A stretch of DNA of 64,000 nt from positions 866,001-930,000 of the forward strand of contig JAWNZC010000470.1 in assembly GCA_035771165.1 (NCBI GenBank), read 5' to 3'. This document shows positions 12,001-21,384 of this stretch, piece by piece. The notes under the pieces were generated by a model. The model did not search any database. It saw only the letters and a list, made by a program, of their open reading frames with translations, and was not told the DNA's origin. The translations under genes were made by a program, and so were the position numbers. This stretch comes from Paragorgia papillata (taxonomy: Eukaryota > Cnidaria > Anthozoa > Scleralcyonacea > Coralliidae). The number at the start of each line of letters is the position of its first letter. The first letter of the stretch is position 1.

Positions 12001-15000
12001 TTGGTGGTAGCGACATGATCTTGAGCAGCTTTCCACGCACGGTACCTCGCCTCACTCATTGTGATCCCACGCTGCTGACCATAGAGAGCACAAAAGAAGG
12101 CTTGTCCTGCTTCCATGAGCTGTGCATGGCTAGCATCAAGCTCACCCAATGCCGAATCCAACCCAGGGAAGTCTCCAGCCTTTAGCGTTTTTAGGGATGA
12201 AAGTTGTGGTATCTGAGCCAGTCAGATAGTGCATTCCTAGGATCTGCAGGCATTTGGGACCGAGCTGGGCACAGGTAGCATTGATGTCCAAACTGTTCCA
12301 TCCCACCGCTGTATCTGCACTATGGCCTGGATTTTGTGTCGGTACACCAAGTACACGAGTAGCACGAACACATCGGTGTCATCTGAGAGGATGCGGATCA
12401 CTTGAGTGTCGGATTTGGCAGCCATGAGGAGGTATCTTCTTAATATCTCTTCCCACTGGATTCCATGCAACCATTTCAAGCCCTATCAAGACCATGTAGC
12501 ACATAAAGAAAGGTGTGAAAGTGGGTGACAAGATGATCTTTGAACTGAAGACTATCTTCGGCAGGCTGTTGACCATCGTACAGCAGCGACAAATGGAGCT
12601 AGCACCCATCTTCCAGAACCGTAGCGAGGGTACGTTCACCCATGATGAAGCAGAGATAAGGATGATCTCATGGCTGCCAAATCCGACACGCAAGTGATCC
12701 GCATCCTCTCATGATGATGCAGATGACACCGATGTGTTCGTGCTACTCGTGTACTTGGTGTACCGACACAAAATCCAGGCCATAGTGCAGATGCAGCAGT
12801 GGGATGGAACAGTTTGGACATCAATGCCACCTGTGCCCAGCTCGGTCCCAAATGCCTGCAGAACCTAGGAATGCACTATCTGACTGGCTCAGATACCCCA
12901 AGTGTCAGCCCCAAAAGGCTGGAGACTTCCCTGGGTTGGATTTGGCATTCGGTGAGCTTGATGCTAGCCATGCACAGCTCATGGAAGCACGACAAGCCTT
13001 CTTTTGCGCTCTTTAGGTCAGTAGCGTGGGACCACAATGAGTGAGGCGAGGCACCATATGTACTCAAGTAAATCTGGAAAGCTGCTCAAGATCATGTCGC
13101 TACGACCAACTGAACAGAATCTTTTCCTACACATCTTGCGTGCCCATTTGCAGACAATACTCGCCAAATCAGCTGACAAGTAGGGTCCACCTGAACTTGA
13201 CATCACAATTCAAAGATGGCATACCAGTACCAGCAACCGCCAATCAGCCTCCAGGAGCCACAGATCTTATGGATGTCGTGCGGTGTGGCTGCAAGGCGGA
13301 GGGGAAGGTGTGGGCGACCGGACGTTGCAGCTGTCATCACGGCAAGATACCATGCACTGTGTACTGTGCTTGTGTTTGCAGTGACGAATGCTTTAACCCA
13401 TTCAAGAGAGACGACGAAGATGAGGTGGAAGCCGGGAGAGAAGAAGGATATATGGAAGAAGTATATGTAGAAGATGAAGAAGTTGAACATTGAGCATTAG
13501 ACCCTGACGAGGACCATTCCTCTAGTTAATGACGCGTACTGACATATTTTTGTTTTAGTCAATTTCTTCTCATGTTATTGATATGTTGTATATGTACTGA
13601 TGTCATGAGAAATAATAGTATATCAACGTAATTATTGAAAATTTTAGTTTGGATTAATTGACATTCACTTTGACCCCTAAATTGTGACCTTGGATGACAA
13701 TTATTCTAAAATAATTGTCCATCGACTTGCCATCAAAATAGTATTCTTCTAGGCAGAAATATGGCATTTTCCATATTTTTGGGTGGACTTTGTGGGTTCA
13801 AATTACTTTGACCTTGCCCTTTAGAATATGACCTTAACTCTCACTCGCTGAAAAGCTTATTATTAATCACTCCACGACCATCGACAACCGTAAGATAGAC
13901 ACTAAGATTATTAAAATATATTTCTTAGGGCTTGAGCTAAGCCATTTATACTATTTTGGACGAAAATGACCTTGACCCCAAATTTGACCTCAAATTACAA
14001 AATTTACATCAGAAATCGATTCCTCATATCAAACTTATACGAAAAAGAGGTATCAGTTGATTCTAAGCTGATTGGTTAAAACATTATATTTTACCCTTTC
14101 AACGGCGGCCATCTTGGATTTGTGCAAATCAGCCGTTTTTGATTTATGGAAACTACCAGAGTTCCCCAAAGTTGCCGCTCTGGCAACCAAGCTAATATAG
14201 TTCTATGTAAGTATAAAACCACAAAAAAAACAATACACTTCTCACAACAACAAGGTCTTCAATCTGGCAACTGGACTACAACCCAGTAGTCTTCCTGGGA
14301 GTTCTCCCAGTGCCCCATGTGATGAGTCTGCTTGTTTTTTGATCTTACAAAATATGTTCATGAAATTCTCCCCGAAATTAACAACACACAAGTATTTTTT
14401 ATTTTTACCGTAGTTGACCGGGTAAGCACCCACCAGTGCTTTACAAAAAGAAGGGGGTGGGTGCTTACACAGGCATGGGTGCTTTTGTGGGCATCTGGGT
14501 GCTAAACATGCAGAGACTGGGACCAATGAACACAGAAATTCAAAATGGCGGACATCTAAACAAAGATTGTGTTTTATAATGTTTCAATTTTGCCACTCGC
14601 ACATTAAAATTATCAAAAATAATTGCATAAAACACAAAAAAATATGGAAATTTTATTGCTTACAAGCAACCAAGTTCTTTGTGAAAACACCAGATTGAGT
14701 GCAAAGTGTAAGTCAAATTTTTGGTTAAAAAGAGCAAAGTGAGCAATATAGATTTTTTTCAAGGAAAATTATGACCTATTTGCTGCATTCTTTTGCCTAA
14801 ATTAGTAATAATTTATATTATTATATGACTATTTTAATGAGCAGTTTGGAACATCAAATCCAGCAATTTGATTGGTTCCTCAGTGGTCTGGAATCTGCTG
14901 TTCCAGACAGTTGCTGACAGTGAGAATTTTATAAACAAAATAAAAGTCATGTCAGTACAGTACTGTATATGCAACAAGATGGATAATAATTTCAGAACTA

Positions 15001-16772
15001 CTGAAATATATTGTGCAGGATATGTTGTTGGAAATGTTGTTAAGCTTTCATTTTGATCTGTGTTTTGATGTATAGGTCAAGTTTCCACTTTTCATGTTAT
15101 GTTAAAATGTCCAAAATGTTCATAGCATTATTTGTAATATAACATTTACTTCTCACAAGTATTATATTAGTTCAGATGGGTTTTTTATGCAACTATTAAT
15201 GCACAACCTTGAGCAATACGTCAAACAAAAGCAATTCAAAAATACTATTTGGGTAGAAAGTTCAGGATTCTAGCTACAGTGGAACCCCGCCTTAAGGCCA
15301 CCTCGTTAATACGGTCACCTCGTTAATACGGCCACTTTTTTTTGTCCCGGAAAAACACCAATACATTTCCTTATAAAAATACCCTGGTAATACGGTCACC
15401 CCATTAATACGGCCAACGGCCACATCGTAAAATCCCAACGTTAATAATCACCCCGTTTATACGGCCACTCCAACCAAACATGCATTCTAAAATCTAAAAG
15501 ACAGACAAGTGCAAACGGAAATATATCTTGAGACAAAAGACTCACACCTCGAGACTTAATTTTAATTGAAATTAAAGTGTCTGTGACATGTCATGTTATA
15601 AAGTTTCAGATAAGCAGCAAAGTTTTCAACATGGTTTACTTTTCTTCTTACTATTTCCTTCTTGCTTTGTGTGTCTTTTTCTTGTTTCATCTCTTACAGA
15701 AAGATTATTTTCAATGTCGAAAAGGTTCTTTACCAGTTTGATGTATCTTTCCTGTCCCGAAAATCTATAAACGCAGGGAACTTCCATGCCATATCCACCA
15801 CCTCGGTTTACAGCTTTTCCCACAACTTCAACTTCAGCTTTACTGTCTGTCTTTGTTAGGAAATGCTGGACAATCCCCGTCCCTTGTTTTGTGCTTGCTA
15901 GAGCCCTTGGTATGTGGCCAACCATGTGTCCATCTCTAATCACTACAATAGCATTCTTGTCATGCTATTGTAGTGATTAGAGATGAAAGAAAACACTTGA
16001 AAGAAAACAGCCATGAAATTTGACCCTACCCCATTAATACGGCCAAATTGTTATGGCCCATTGGTGACCGTATTAACGGGGTTCCACTGTAAATGGATTC
16101 AAGCCTAACACTTCATTGAGTTTTCACACAACTTCACAACATTTGTAGTTATAATATAAATTACTTATTGACCTGTTTGGTCTGTACTAGTGAAATATTG
16201 GACCTCCATTTTCTGCATGGACCTTGGCTCACTGTGCTTGCTTGGTCCATACTAAAAACGTCGATTGGATATTTCACTAGTACAGACCTCACACTTGGTC
16301 AATAAGTAGTAACTATATACTAAATAAAAAAATACTGAGAATAAATATGTGAACAGAATAAATGTGATCCTACTGCAGTGACATATGCAGATCAGCAGAT
16401 GGACAAATATCAACTAATAATTATTAAATATTAATAATATTGTTGTTAATATTTATTAATATACCTTACATAGTTGTCCACTTGCATACGTCATTGGTGT
16501 TTTAAACAAGTGCTTAAATTTCTGATTATTTCTCTAAGACTAATCATCTGAGATTGACTAAAAATATTTAGCAAATGGTCCTGGCATACTTCCAACAACA
16601 TTAAATATTATTTAAAAAAATACTAGCATTTTTTAAATTTTATAACCACTTTAAAAGCAAAATTTTATGTCTTGTAAAAGACAGAGTCTAATAAGAGATA
16701 AAACTTACAGTCAGTAATGTTTGCAATGCCAGCTAAAGTAGCTATTGGGACATTCTGTGCCTCCCTGCTCAT
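1..16772 (-). CDS. NIPBL: NIPBL/Scc2 cohesin loader, N-terminal part
   Basis: Six coding exons (transcript order): 16772-16709, 9446-9284, 8711-8602, 6475-6353, 5186-5028, and 635 to beyond position 1. All have GT-AG borders and compatible phases, giving 418 residues before the edge. The start reads [20 protein letters not shown], followed by a leucine-rich SELPLP and later VNTDHL. This is the conserved NIPBL N-terminus (VPITTLAGI..LTDLL..LPLP..VSTDHI in vertebrates). The later part is Ser/Asn/Lys-rich and disordered-looking, with a basic [11 protein letters not shown] stretch and a [17 protein letters not shown] segment near the edge. In the family, this region binds MAU2 (Scc4) and the C-terminal HEAT repeats load cohesin onto chromatin in the nucleus. 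The HEAT repeats lie outside the window. Intron 1 is about 7.3 kb and full of repeats. No upstream untranslated exon could be placed. Confidence 0.9.
2142..2248. repeat. Foldback element
   Basis: The arms begin AACAGTTATACCAT and end ATGGTATAACTGTT. Inside are matching blocks around ATAGCCAAC and GTTGGCTAT and a short GGCGAAGCGCC hairpin. No coding capacity. It resembles a non-autonomous terminal-inverted-repeat element. Confidence 0.65.
2447..2586. repeat. Foldback element
   Basis: The outer arms CTTGTTGACT and AGTCAACAAG enclose a strong hairpin built from GGCTTCAATGTCACCCTCGG and its complement CGGGTGACATTGAAGCC around position 2519. This creates a spurious open frame of 68 codons. It is best read as a palindromic transposon remnant. 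Confidence 0.65.
2984..3114. repeat. Near-perfect palindromic element
   Basis: Arms of about 60 bp are almost perfectly complementary, starting AATACATGGATGCTTGG and ending CCAAGCATCCATGTATT. The centre is around CTCGTTCGCTCACTCG. The high arm identity suggests a fairly young non-autonomous element. Confidence 0.75.
3649..3757. repeat. Foldback element, AAACACGAG family
   Basis: The arms contain AAAACACGAGTAGGAGCG and CGCGACTACGAGTGTTTT, with inner GATTTAAAACACGAGCGCG. Related sequence recurs near 25950 and 41470-41640, so it is a dispersed family. A tandem ATATAAAATTTCACGTT motif follows at about 3818-3870, as it does beside the 25950 copy. Confidence 0.6.
4504..4868. mobile_element. Composite TIR element (ATATGGCAC / ACTACTTAATAACC), copy 1
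   Basis: Two inverted-repeat blocks sit together: 4504-4608 with ACTACTTAATAACCGAGAG arms and 4607-4868 with ATATGGCAC...GTGCCATAT ends. The same pair occurs in opposite orientation at 53433-53888. That argues that the blocks move as one unit. No intact reading frame. Confidence 0.65.
6211..6345. repeat. Foldback element in NIPBL intron 4
   Basis: The arms contain TCCCTCGGGAAACAGTTAG and CTAACTGTTTCCCTCGGGAG, with outer AATGTCTGA and CAGACATTA. The element ends only a few bases from the splice donor of the exon at 6353-6475. Confidence 0.65.
6851..7085. mobile_element. TIR element (AGTGAGGTTCAGATCACACT)
   Basis: The left end AGTGAGGTTCAGATCACACT is matched by the inverted right end AGTGTGATCTGAACCTCGCT. 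A single related end with the same AGGTTCAGATCAC start and a GTAAATGTGGTTAAGCTG body is present at about 20591. No coding capacity, so it is a MITE-type element. Confidence 0.75.
7140..7540. repeat. Degenerate ~18-bp tandem repeat
   Basis: Many diverged copies of a unit close to AAGTTACGCTACGTTCAG run head to tail through this stretch in NIPBL intron 3. Copies vary in spacing and sequence, which indicates an old minisatellite. No gene seen. Confidence 0.7.
7704..8095. mobile_element. Inverted pair of tRNA-derived SINE sequences
   Basis: A tRNA-like head at 7963-8038 is followed by a body reading CAGAGTTTTTCTGAGTATTA. The same body appears inverted at 7704-7777, ending in the complement of the tRNA 3' half. 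Two copies, or an inverted duplication, therefore face each other. A similar tRNA head plus CAGAA...TTCTGAG hairpin recurs at 45497-45600, supporting a SINE family. Confidence 0.65.
7963..8038 (+). tRNA. tRNA-like SINE head (Ala-type anticodon AGC)
   Basis: A cloverleaf can be drawn: acceptor GAGTTCT pairs with AGAGTTC, the anticodon arm TCTGG-CTAGCAT-TCAGA carries AGC, and the T arm contains GGTTCGAGTCC. Its position inside an inverted SINE pair makes a pseudo-tRNA promoter more likely than a working tRNA gene. Confidence 0.45.
8366..8445 (+). repeat. Dispersed ATGCAGGAAATG / GCATGCCCCC repeat fragment
   Basis: The fragment reads AAAATGCAGGAAATGCTATT, then GGGGGAGCATGCCCCCAGAC. Related fragments lie at about 9047-9127, 19594-19680, 33303-33380 and 58285-58345 (there inverted). 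In the 33303 copy this segment is part of a hAT-type element with defined ends, so the others are probably pieces of the same family. Confidence 0.6.
8825..8935 (+). repeat. CCAACCAACCAT-type tandem repeat
   Basis: Short units of CCAAC and CCATC alternate irregularly, with a further patch at about 9165-9225. It is a simple repeat in NIPBL intron 2 without coding meaning. Confidence 0.8.
9654..10156. mobile_element. TA-flanked TIR element (CAGTCATTTGCAACTC family), copy 1
   Basis: The ends CGGTCATTTCCAACTG and its inverted partner GAGTTGGAAATGACTG are flanked by TA on both sides. The inner palindrome with GAAGTTC and GAACTTC blocks and ATTTGATTGGCTGTTAGGAA is shared with the copy at 26421-26643. 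This copy has additional sequence (about 9850-10110) inside. TA duplication and TIRs fit a Tc1/mariner-type non-autonomous element. Confidence 0.75.
10218..10443. mobile_element. TIR element (CCAGGGTGCATTCCATGT)
   Basis: The left end CCAGGGTGCATTCCATGT matches the inverted right end ACATGGAATGTACCCTGG. Next inward are CACGCCGAAGATCTTCGGCG and ATCTTCGGCGTG. The GC-rich middle shows no reading frame. It is a MITE-type element in NIPBL intron 1. Confidence 0.75.
11600..12429 (-). pseudogene. Decayed PIN-like + cysteine-rich protein, left arm
   Basis: This is the inverted partner of the right-arm remnant, read on the minus strand. [20 protein letters not shown] lies near 12360-12420, [20 protein letters not shown] near 12000, [15 protein letters not shown] near 11900, and the cysteine-rich block near 11730-11830. 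Blocks occupy different frames. The two arms differ by substitutions and small indels, so the duplication is not recent or assembly-perfect. Confidence 0.6.
12510..13493 (+). pseudogene. Decayed PIN-like + cysteine-rich (CXC-like) protein, right arm
   Basis: Reading left to right, recognisable blocks shift frame several times. They are [11 protein letters not shown] near 12640, [13 protein letters not shown] near 12730, [16 protein letters not shown] near 12815, [20 protein letters not shown] near 12930, [18 protein letters not shown] near 13120, and the cysteine block CGCKAEG...CSCHHGK...CTVYCAC around 13280-13390, ending at a stop at 13491. At least three frame changes and an in-frame stop rule out a working gene. 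Similarity to the paired Cys pattern of Tesmin/TSO1-type CXC domains is my inference. Confidence 0.6.
15277..16089. mobile_element. pogo-like TIR element with HIRAN-like fragment
   Basis: The ends CAGTGGAACCCCG and CGGGGTTCCACTG are flanked by TA on both sides, as expected for Tc1/mariner and pogo-type elements. Subterminal GTTAATACGG repeats follow inside each end. No transposase is visible. On the minus strand at about 15690-15940, an open stretch reads VIGHIPRAL-like (MVGHIPRAL) then VVGKAVNRG and [10 protein letters not shown]. This resembles the HIRAN-type domain of helicase-associated proteins. A perfect hairpin lies at about 15932-15983. Confidence 0.7.
15690..15943 (-). pseudogene. 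HIRAN-like domain fragment inside TIR element
   Basis: About 85 residues are open: [50 protein letters not shown], then a basic tail. The order G-H-I-P, V-x-G-K and E-V-P-C-V is that of HIRAN-like domains, but this is recognition by eye only. It has no start context of its own and lies wholly inside the 15277-16089 element, so it is probably a captured or decayed domain. Confidence 0.4.
16161..16312. repeat. Foldback element
   Basis: The arms are TTACTTATTGACC and its partner GGTCAATAAGTAGTAA, with inner GTCTGTACTAGTGAAATAT and ATATTTCACTAGTACAGAC. It sits about 400 bp from the first NIPBL coding exon. No coding capacity. Confidence 0.65.
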
Positions 16773-17099
16773 TTTATAGCAGTTTACTTCCACTTGGTTA
16801 ATACTGTCCAGTGTCCACCAAGTATTAGACGGATTTTGGAGTTATTAATACTTCCTTCCTGTCCCAATAGAGAAATAGAAATCTTTTAGCAGTAATAACA
16901 AACATATAAACAAGTATCTGATACTGACTAATTCTACAAACAACATATAAACAAGTCACTTTATGTTGCATACAACCCTCGTGTCGACAAAATACCAAGA
17001 GAGAGAAGTGAACATAAATGACCAAATTATAAAGTCTACACGCATTCTTTACAGATTTTAAAAAGGTCAAATACATTGTTAATGTATTACTTACATTCT

Positions 17100-18540
17100 G
17101 TAATAGAAACGTTGCTAAAATCGAGTCAATTCAAAGCAAGTAATGAGGTAATCATGTAGCTCCGCACTCGCTGTTTTGTATCAGTCAGCCATTATAAATG
17201 CGCGCGAAATGATTTGGCACAATTTACATACGGGAACATTATGGTACCTTTACGTACCAGGCCACTGCGCGTGCTCCCAATTCTTCGCTGACGGAAAAAG
17301 CGAACACTGTTATTGTTTTCCAAAAGAAAACGGAATACAAATAGAGTGAATAAAATAAAAAGTTTTAAAATTTACTAGAAGTCCGACTCGCGTCGGCGCA
17401 CTTGAAGTTTTTCTCCTCACTATAGCCTCGCTAGCATTTCAACCATTTCAACAGTAAAGATCTACCCGATATGAACGAGTTTTCTGATTGACTATAAGTA
17501 ACCAATCACATTGGCTTGTCAATTCGTTCCCACGGGGAAGGTGTTGGGTTAGGTTATCTAGGTGATGACCTCAGCGTCGCCATGCCTTTTATTACACCAT
17601 TTTATTTGATTACACCACCTTGGTTGAGCACGAAGGGACAGCAAAGGGCCGATTGGATTCCTGATAAGTTTTACTGCTCGAAACTTCCCAGATAAGACGT
17701 ATACTGTTAATGGCATATACTTTGCGCATACTTGCCATTAAAAAGGAGGAGGACAAACAGTGGTGAACTGCCTTGAAATCTCCACCAGAAAAGTGTCATT
17801 GAACTGCGGCCCAGCAATCTGCTACGCTGGGGACAACGTCTTTTCAGTTTTCATGCAAATTAATTATCTGATTTCTGTTGTCTGGTACCGATTGCATTTC
17901 AACTAGCGCGCAAAGCAGCCTTGGTTAGTTTGAAGTATCTTCACCATTAAAATGTTCAGAAAAAGAAGAATGTGCTGGGTATATTTCACTTTTTGCCACA
18001 GTACCTTTTTGTCACTTTTTTCTTGTTTTTGCGCTATGATTGTTCGCAATTGTATTGTGTAATTACAGATATTGTATGAAACCGTTCATGATGTACCACT
18101 GATATACATGCAGTTTGGATCTTTCCGACGGAGGTACATTCTACGTCTTAGACTATACGTTTACACTCGAGAAAAAGTTTCCGGATTCGTAAATGTTTCC
18201 GGATTTACTTCGTACCGAGTTTTCGGATTCGTTAGGCGTTTATATGCACTACACTCGGAATTCTTTGTGTTCACAGTGTTGGTTCTGGCACCGCAAATTA
18301 ACTCATGACTACGGGCGGAGAGGATCCAGATTCATCGCAATAACGGTCACGGTGGCATATAGGAAGCAAGTTGATATGGGAGGGGGGGGGGCACAACTTG
18401 AAAAGTGGAGTAGAGCTTCAAAAGGGCACTTGAAGCACATGCATGTTTTATCATAAAAAGGGCACTTTTCTGTTGCAAAAAGGGCACTTTACGACAAAAT
18501 TGGGAGAGGGCACGCGCGTGCCCTCTCGATCTGTCCCCCG
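17100..18540. other. Region upstream of NIPBL start: no gene seen
   Basis: No conserved exon was found here on either strand. It probably contains the NIPBL promoter and 5' untranslated sequence, but I cannot place them. A GGGCAC-rich dispersed repeat begins at about 18350. Confidence 0.5.
18345..18535 (+). repeat. GGGCAC-rich dispersed repeat, copy 1
   Basis: It contains GGAAGCAAGTTGATATGGGA, then repeated AAAAGGGCACTT motifs and a GAGGGCACGCGCGTGCCCTC palindrome. The same elements in reverse order occur at 21385-21560, ending GACTTGCTTCCTACGCCACT. The terminal GTGGC..AGGAAGC resembles the hAT-type CAGTGGCGTAG end seen elsewhere in this window. Confidence 0.6.
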
Positions 18541-18549
18541 GGTTCTTAC

Positions 18550-18802
18550 GCTCCTGATAATCGTTCACATACACTACGTATTGTTTCGGATTCCAAAAGT
18601 ATTCGATGCATAGTTTCCTGAGAAGCTTATCCGCTATTTTCTTCAGCTTTATTTCCACAGCTTTATCAACATAAGAAGTTAGAAAACCAGGCTGTGGAAG
18701 GAATATGTCGTAATCAAATATTGACAATGTTTTATCTTTGACATCGTCTGAGGCATGCAAGTAATCATAGTTAATAGAAACATGGTTTGGAATAAAAGTC
18801 AT
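18550..18802 (-). CDS. Possible first coding exon of unidentified gene
   Basis: An ATG in good context (AACAATGACT) opens 84 codons ending at a consensus donor (GAGC followed by GTAAGAAC). The sequence begins MTFIPNHVSINYDYLHASDD. It is rich in aromatic and charged residues and includes KLKKIADKLLRKL, which could form a helix. I do not recognise the family. No matching second exon was found between here and the NIPBL start. It may be a real 5' exon of a gene with distant exons, a pseudogene or chance. The intron side immediately enters a repeat. Confidence 0.3.
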
Positions 18803-19289
18803 TGTTTTATGTTTTTGTTCAGGTTTATGGAAATGTGTGCACTTTCACGGTTACTGAACATATTGTGTTTTCTGTATAATGAAGCAATCATCCAATAGCA
18901 ACGTTTGGGTTGAATCGCTCAACCGTACTGTTTAAATATTAATAAACCTAAAACAAAGGATTTGTGCACCTTCGTGTACCTTTCAACATGAATCGTAGCT
19001 TGATTGTTGACCGCTTTGAAGTTTGCCGGGTTTCCAAACCATGTTTAGAATAACTATGAAGTAATGTACGTCGTATAATGTTTTATTCAATTTCCTCGCT
19101 TCTGCTTGGTCGTTTGCACATGGAAGAAGAATAAGAACCTTGTTAATCTGGCGTTTATTCATTGTATAAAGCAAGTGCTTGCTTGCTTGGATTGCAGAGA
19201 TTTGTCGAACTGTGTTAGGATTATATGCTCGATAATTCGACGTGTTATTCTGTGCCGGTGGCTATATAGTGCATGCGGTGTGGAGCGTT

Positions 19290-19725
19290 CATGCGTAGCG
19301 GTTAATATACTATTTTATTGGTGGACAAAGGGGACAAAGCCACAGCGGCAGGCGTTGTCCCCCACTTTTTTTGGTGTGGGGGGGGGCGGGGCAGAATATG
19401 TTTGGGTCCCCCACTTTTTAACAAGGCCAGTAATAAACCAGGCCAGTCATAAAATCACTAACCCTAGCTAACCCACGACTTTGAATAAAGGCATAATAAA
19501 GAAATTTGAATGCAGATATGTGCGGAAAAGTGTTGTCTTTTGAGTATTTTATGACGTTTTTGGACCTTTAGAAATCTGTAAATCCTTGTCCTAAAATGCA
19601 GGAAATGGCATTTCAGAGACTCTAGATTTCAAAATTTCCCGGTGGAGCATGCCCCCGGACCCCCCGAAATATTTTGGGCCCCCCCCCTCACTTTTAGTGT
19701 CGCTCCGACGCCCCTACCGACAGCG
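19290..19725. repeat. hAT-family remnants and G/C-rich tract
   Basis: This patch contains GTCCCCCACTTTTT twice around a poly-G tract, then AAAATGCAGGAAATGGCATT and GGAGCATGCCCCCGGACC. These are hallmarks of the family with defined ends at 32788-33446. Ends are too diverged to place. No gene seen. Confidence 0.55.
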
Positions 19726-19728
19726 GTC

Positions 19729-19791
19729 ATGTTGGTTGGTAGGTACAATATAGCATCTAATATAATATTCTTTTACCTACCAACCAACATG
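19729..19791. repeat. Short perfect hairpin
   Basis: CATGTTGGTTGGTAGGTA pairs with TACCTACCAACCAACATG across about 27 bp. It is likely a small palindromic repeat. Confidence 0.7.
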
Positions 19792-20198
19792 GCCACCATG
19801 ACGGGCAACCCACTGACCTATATATACAACTGGACTGCGAGTGTTGCCCAAAAATGTGTGACCCATTTTCAGTTTCAAAATGGCGGCATTTTAATATAGG
19901 GTCATCAGTTAACGTTCGGTCCACTGATCTTATATAGATCAGTGGTTCGGTCATTTATAGGTAGCGACCACTGATTGTATTTAATTTATCGCAACTTTAC
20001 TAGCCTGCTATCACTTTAATTTACATGCATGGTTGGTCATTGTTAATTGTGGAACCAAGACTGAAAAGGCGTACTGAATTATTTGTCTGACCAAATAGGA
20101 ATATGAGTAGAACGTGATTTCGAGTTTGTATAAACAAAATATCAGTTTATACGTTTGTTGCTGAGCGGCCCGGGACATTTTCATGATAAGACACTTAT

Positions 20199-20455
20199 TG
20201 TAGCTCAGGGGCTGGTTGTTCAACCGCCGATCAGCTTAATCCAGGATAAGCGGAAATTTTGTGAACGAAATGATGAAGATGTAGGCAAAGATGTTCGAAG
20301 TTTTCAGTCCAGACATCGTACAAACTTTAGAATGTCTTGCCCTAGGAAGTTTGAACTTAAGTTATCAAACCGAACATACCAAAATAAACAGCCGATTATA
20401 TTTTAACCCGGGGTTAGCGCTACGGTAATCGTCTGTTGAACAACCGGGCCCTGAA
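20199..20455. mobile_element. TIR element (AGGGGCTGGTTGTTCAA)
   Basis: The left end TAGCTCAGGGGCTGGTTGTTCAACC is mirrored by the right end GTTGAACAACCGGGCCCTGA. No transposase. Open frames inside do not resemble known proteins. MITE-type. Confidence 0.6.
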
Positions 20456-21184
20456 CTACAACATAATTACTAGACAATTATTGCTGTGGGTGACAATTAG
20501 ATAAGTGTGGATCAGCAATAAGATAAACAATTAATATATGGAAGTTCTACAAACATTTTGTTTTATGAAGTCGCCAGCTCTATAAATTTTAGCGAGGTTC
20601 AGATCACGCTACCACTACCGTAAATGTGGTTAAGCTGATGTAATTATGACAGTGTGGACCGTCTGGTACGGTATAGTTAAGTTTGTCGTCCGGCTTTCTT
20701 GTTTTAACGACGGGAAAATAGACGGACGATGGTCATGGAAATCTCTTCGTTTCAGTTAGCGAACTATAAAACACCTAACGAGTAACGACGAGTTTCTTGT
20801 CTAAAATATGCAATTTTAAATACCTGTGTCATGGTGTTAACACTTACAGTCCGGTCCTTAAAATAAGTATCGGTCAGCGATCATTTAATAGCAGAAAGAC
20901 CTATAAATGCCGCCATTTTGAACTCAAATGTTAATAGGAGAACGCAGCAATACTCATCCACTCGAAACGCGTCAGTATTTCCTCACTAAAAATCTCAGCA
21001 GCTTACCACCTTTCACTTTCTTCCTTCCAAAACACTGGCTACGCAGCACTCTTTTTGCACTCAGTGTTAACTCGAGTTCCAAACATTCCTAATATTATCA
21101 TTAAATAATTCATGTCAGAAATTAATTAGTTTTAGTGAAAAGTGCTTCAAACCGTAGAACGTTTTGGCGTACCACTTTTGGCTA

Positions 21185-21313
21185 TGTGCACACGGTAACG
21201 TTTCCGAGCGTTTTCGTATTGTTTACTGTTTTTAAGGGAATCGAAAACAATCAGCTCATTACTTGAAACGATACGAAAACGCTTGGAAACGTTACCGTGT
21301 GTACATAGTCAAA
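21185..21313. mobile_element. TIR element (GCTATGTGCACACGGTAACG)
   Basis: The arms GCTATGTGCACACGGTAACG and CGTTACCGTGTGTACATAG continue inward with TTTCCGAGCGTTTTCGTAT and its complement. At about 130 bp, it is almost all stem. Confidence 0.75.
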
Positions 21314-21384
21314 ATCTCTTTATTTTAGCGTTATTGTGAAGCTTATACAGTCAACAAACCAAGGCGCGTAGGAACCGGGGAGGA

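Larger units (their letters stand above)
10785..14278. mobile_element. 3.5-kb palindromic element with decayed DDTDV/CXC protein on both arms
   Basis: Two arms of about 1.6 kb (10785-12429 and 12665-14278) are inverted copies around a roughly 235-bp single-copy loop. Both ends begin TAGTCCAGTTGCC, and CAA flanks each side, a possible 3-bp target duplication. Each arm carries the remains of one protein with frameshifts: [11 protein letters not shown] then [14 protein letters not shown] (acidic core typical of PIN-like nuclease folds), then [22 protein letters not shown], and a cysteine-rich block CGC...CSC...C...CAC. The family is recognised from cnidarian hypothetical proteins. No intact copy is present. 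Parts are also noncoding A+T-rich terminal sequence of about 800 bp per arm. Confidence 0.75.

Noticed and set aside
15588..15859. Plus-strand open frames opposite the HIRAN-like stretch
   Set aside because: Shadow frames of the minus-strand domain inside a transposable element.
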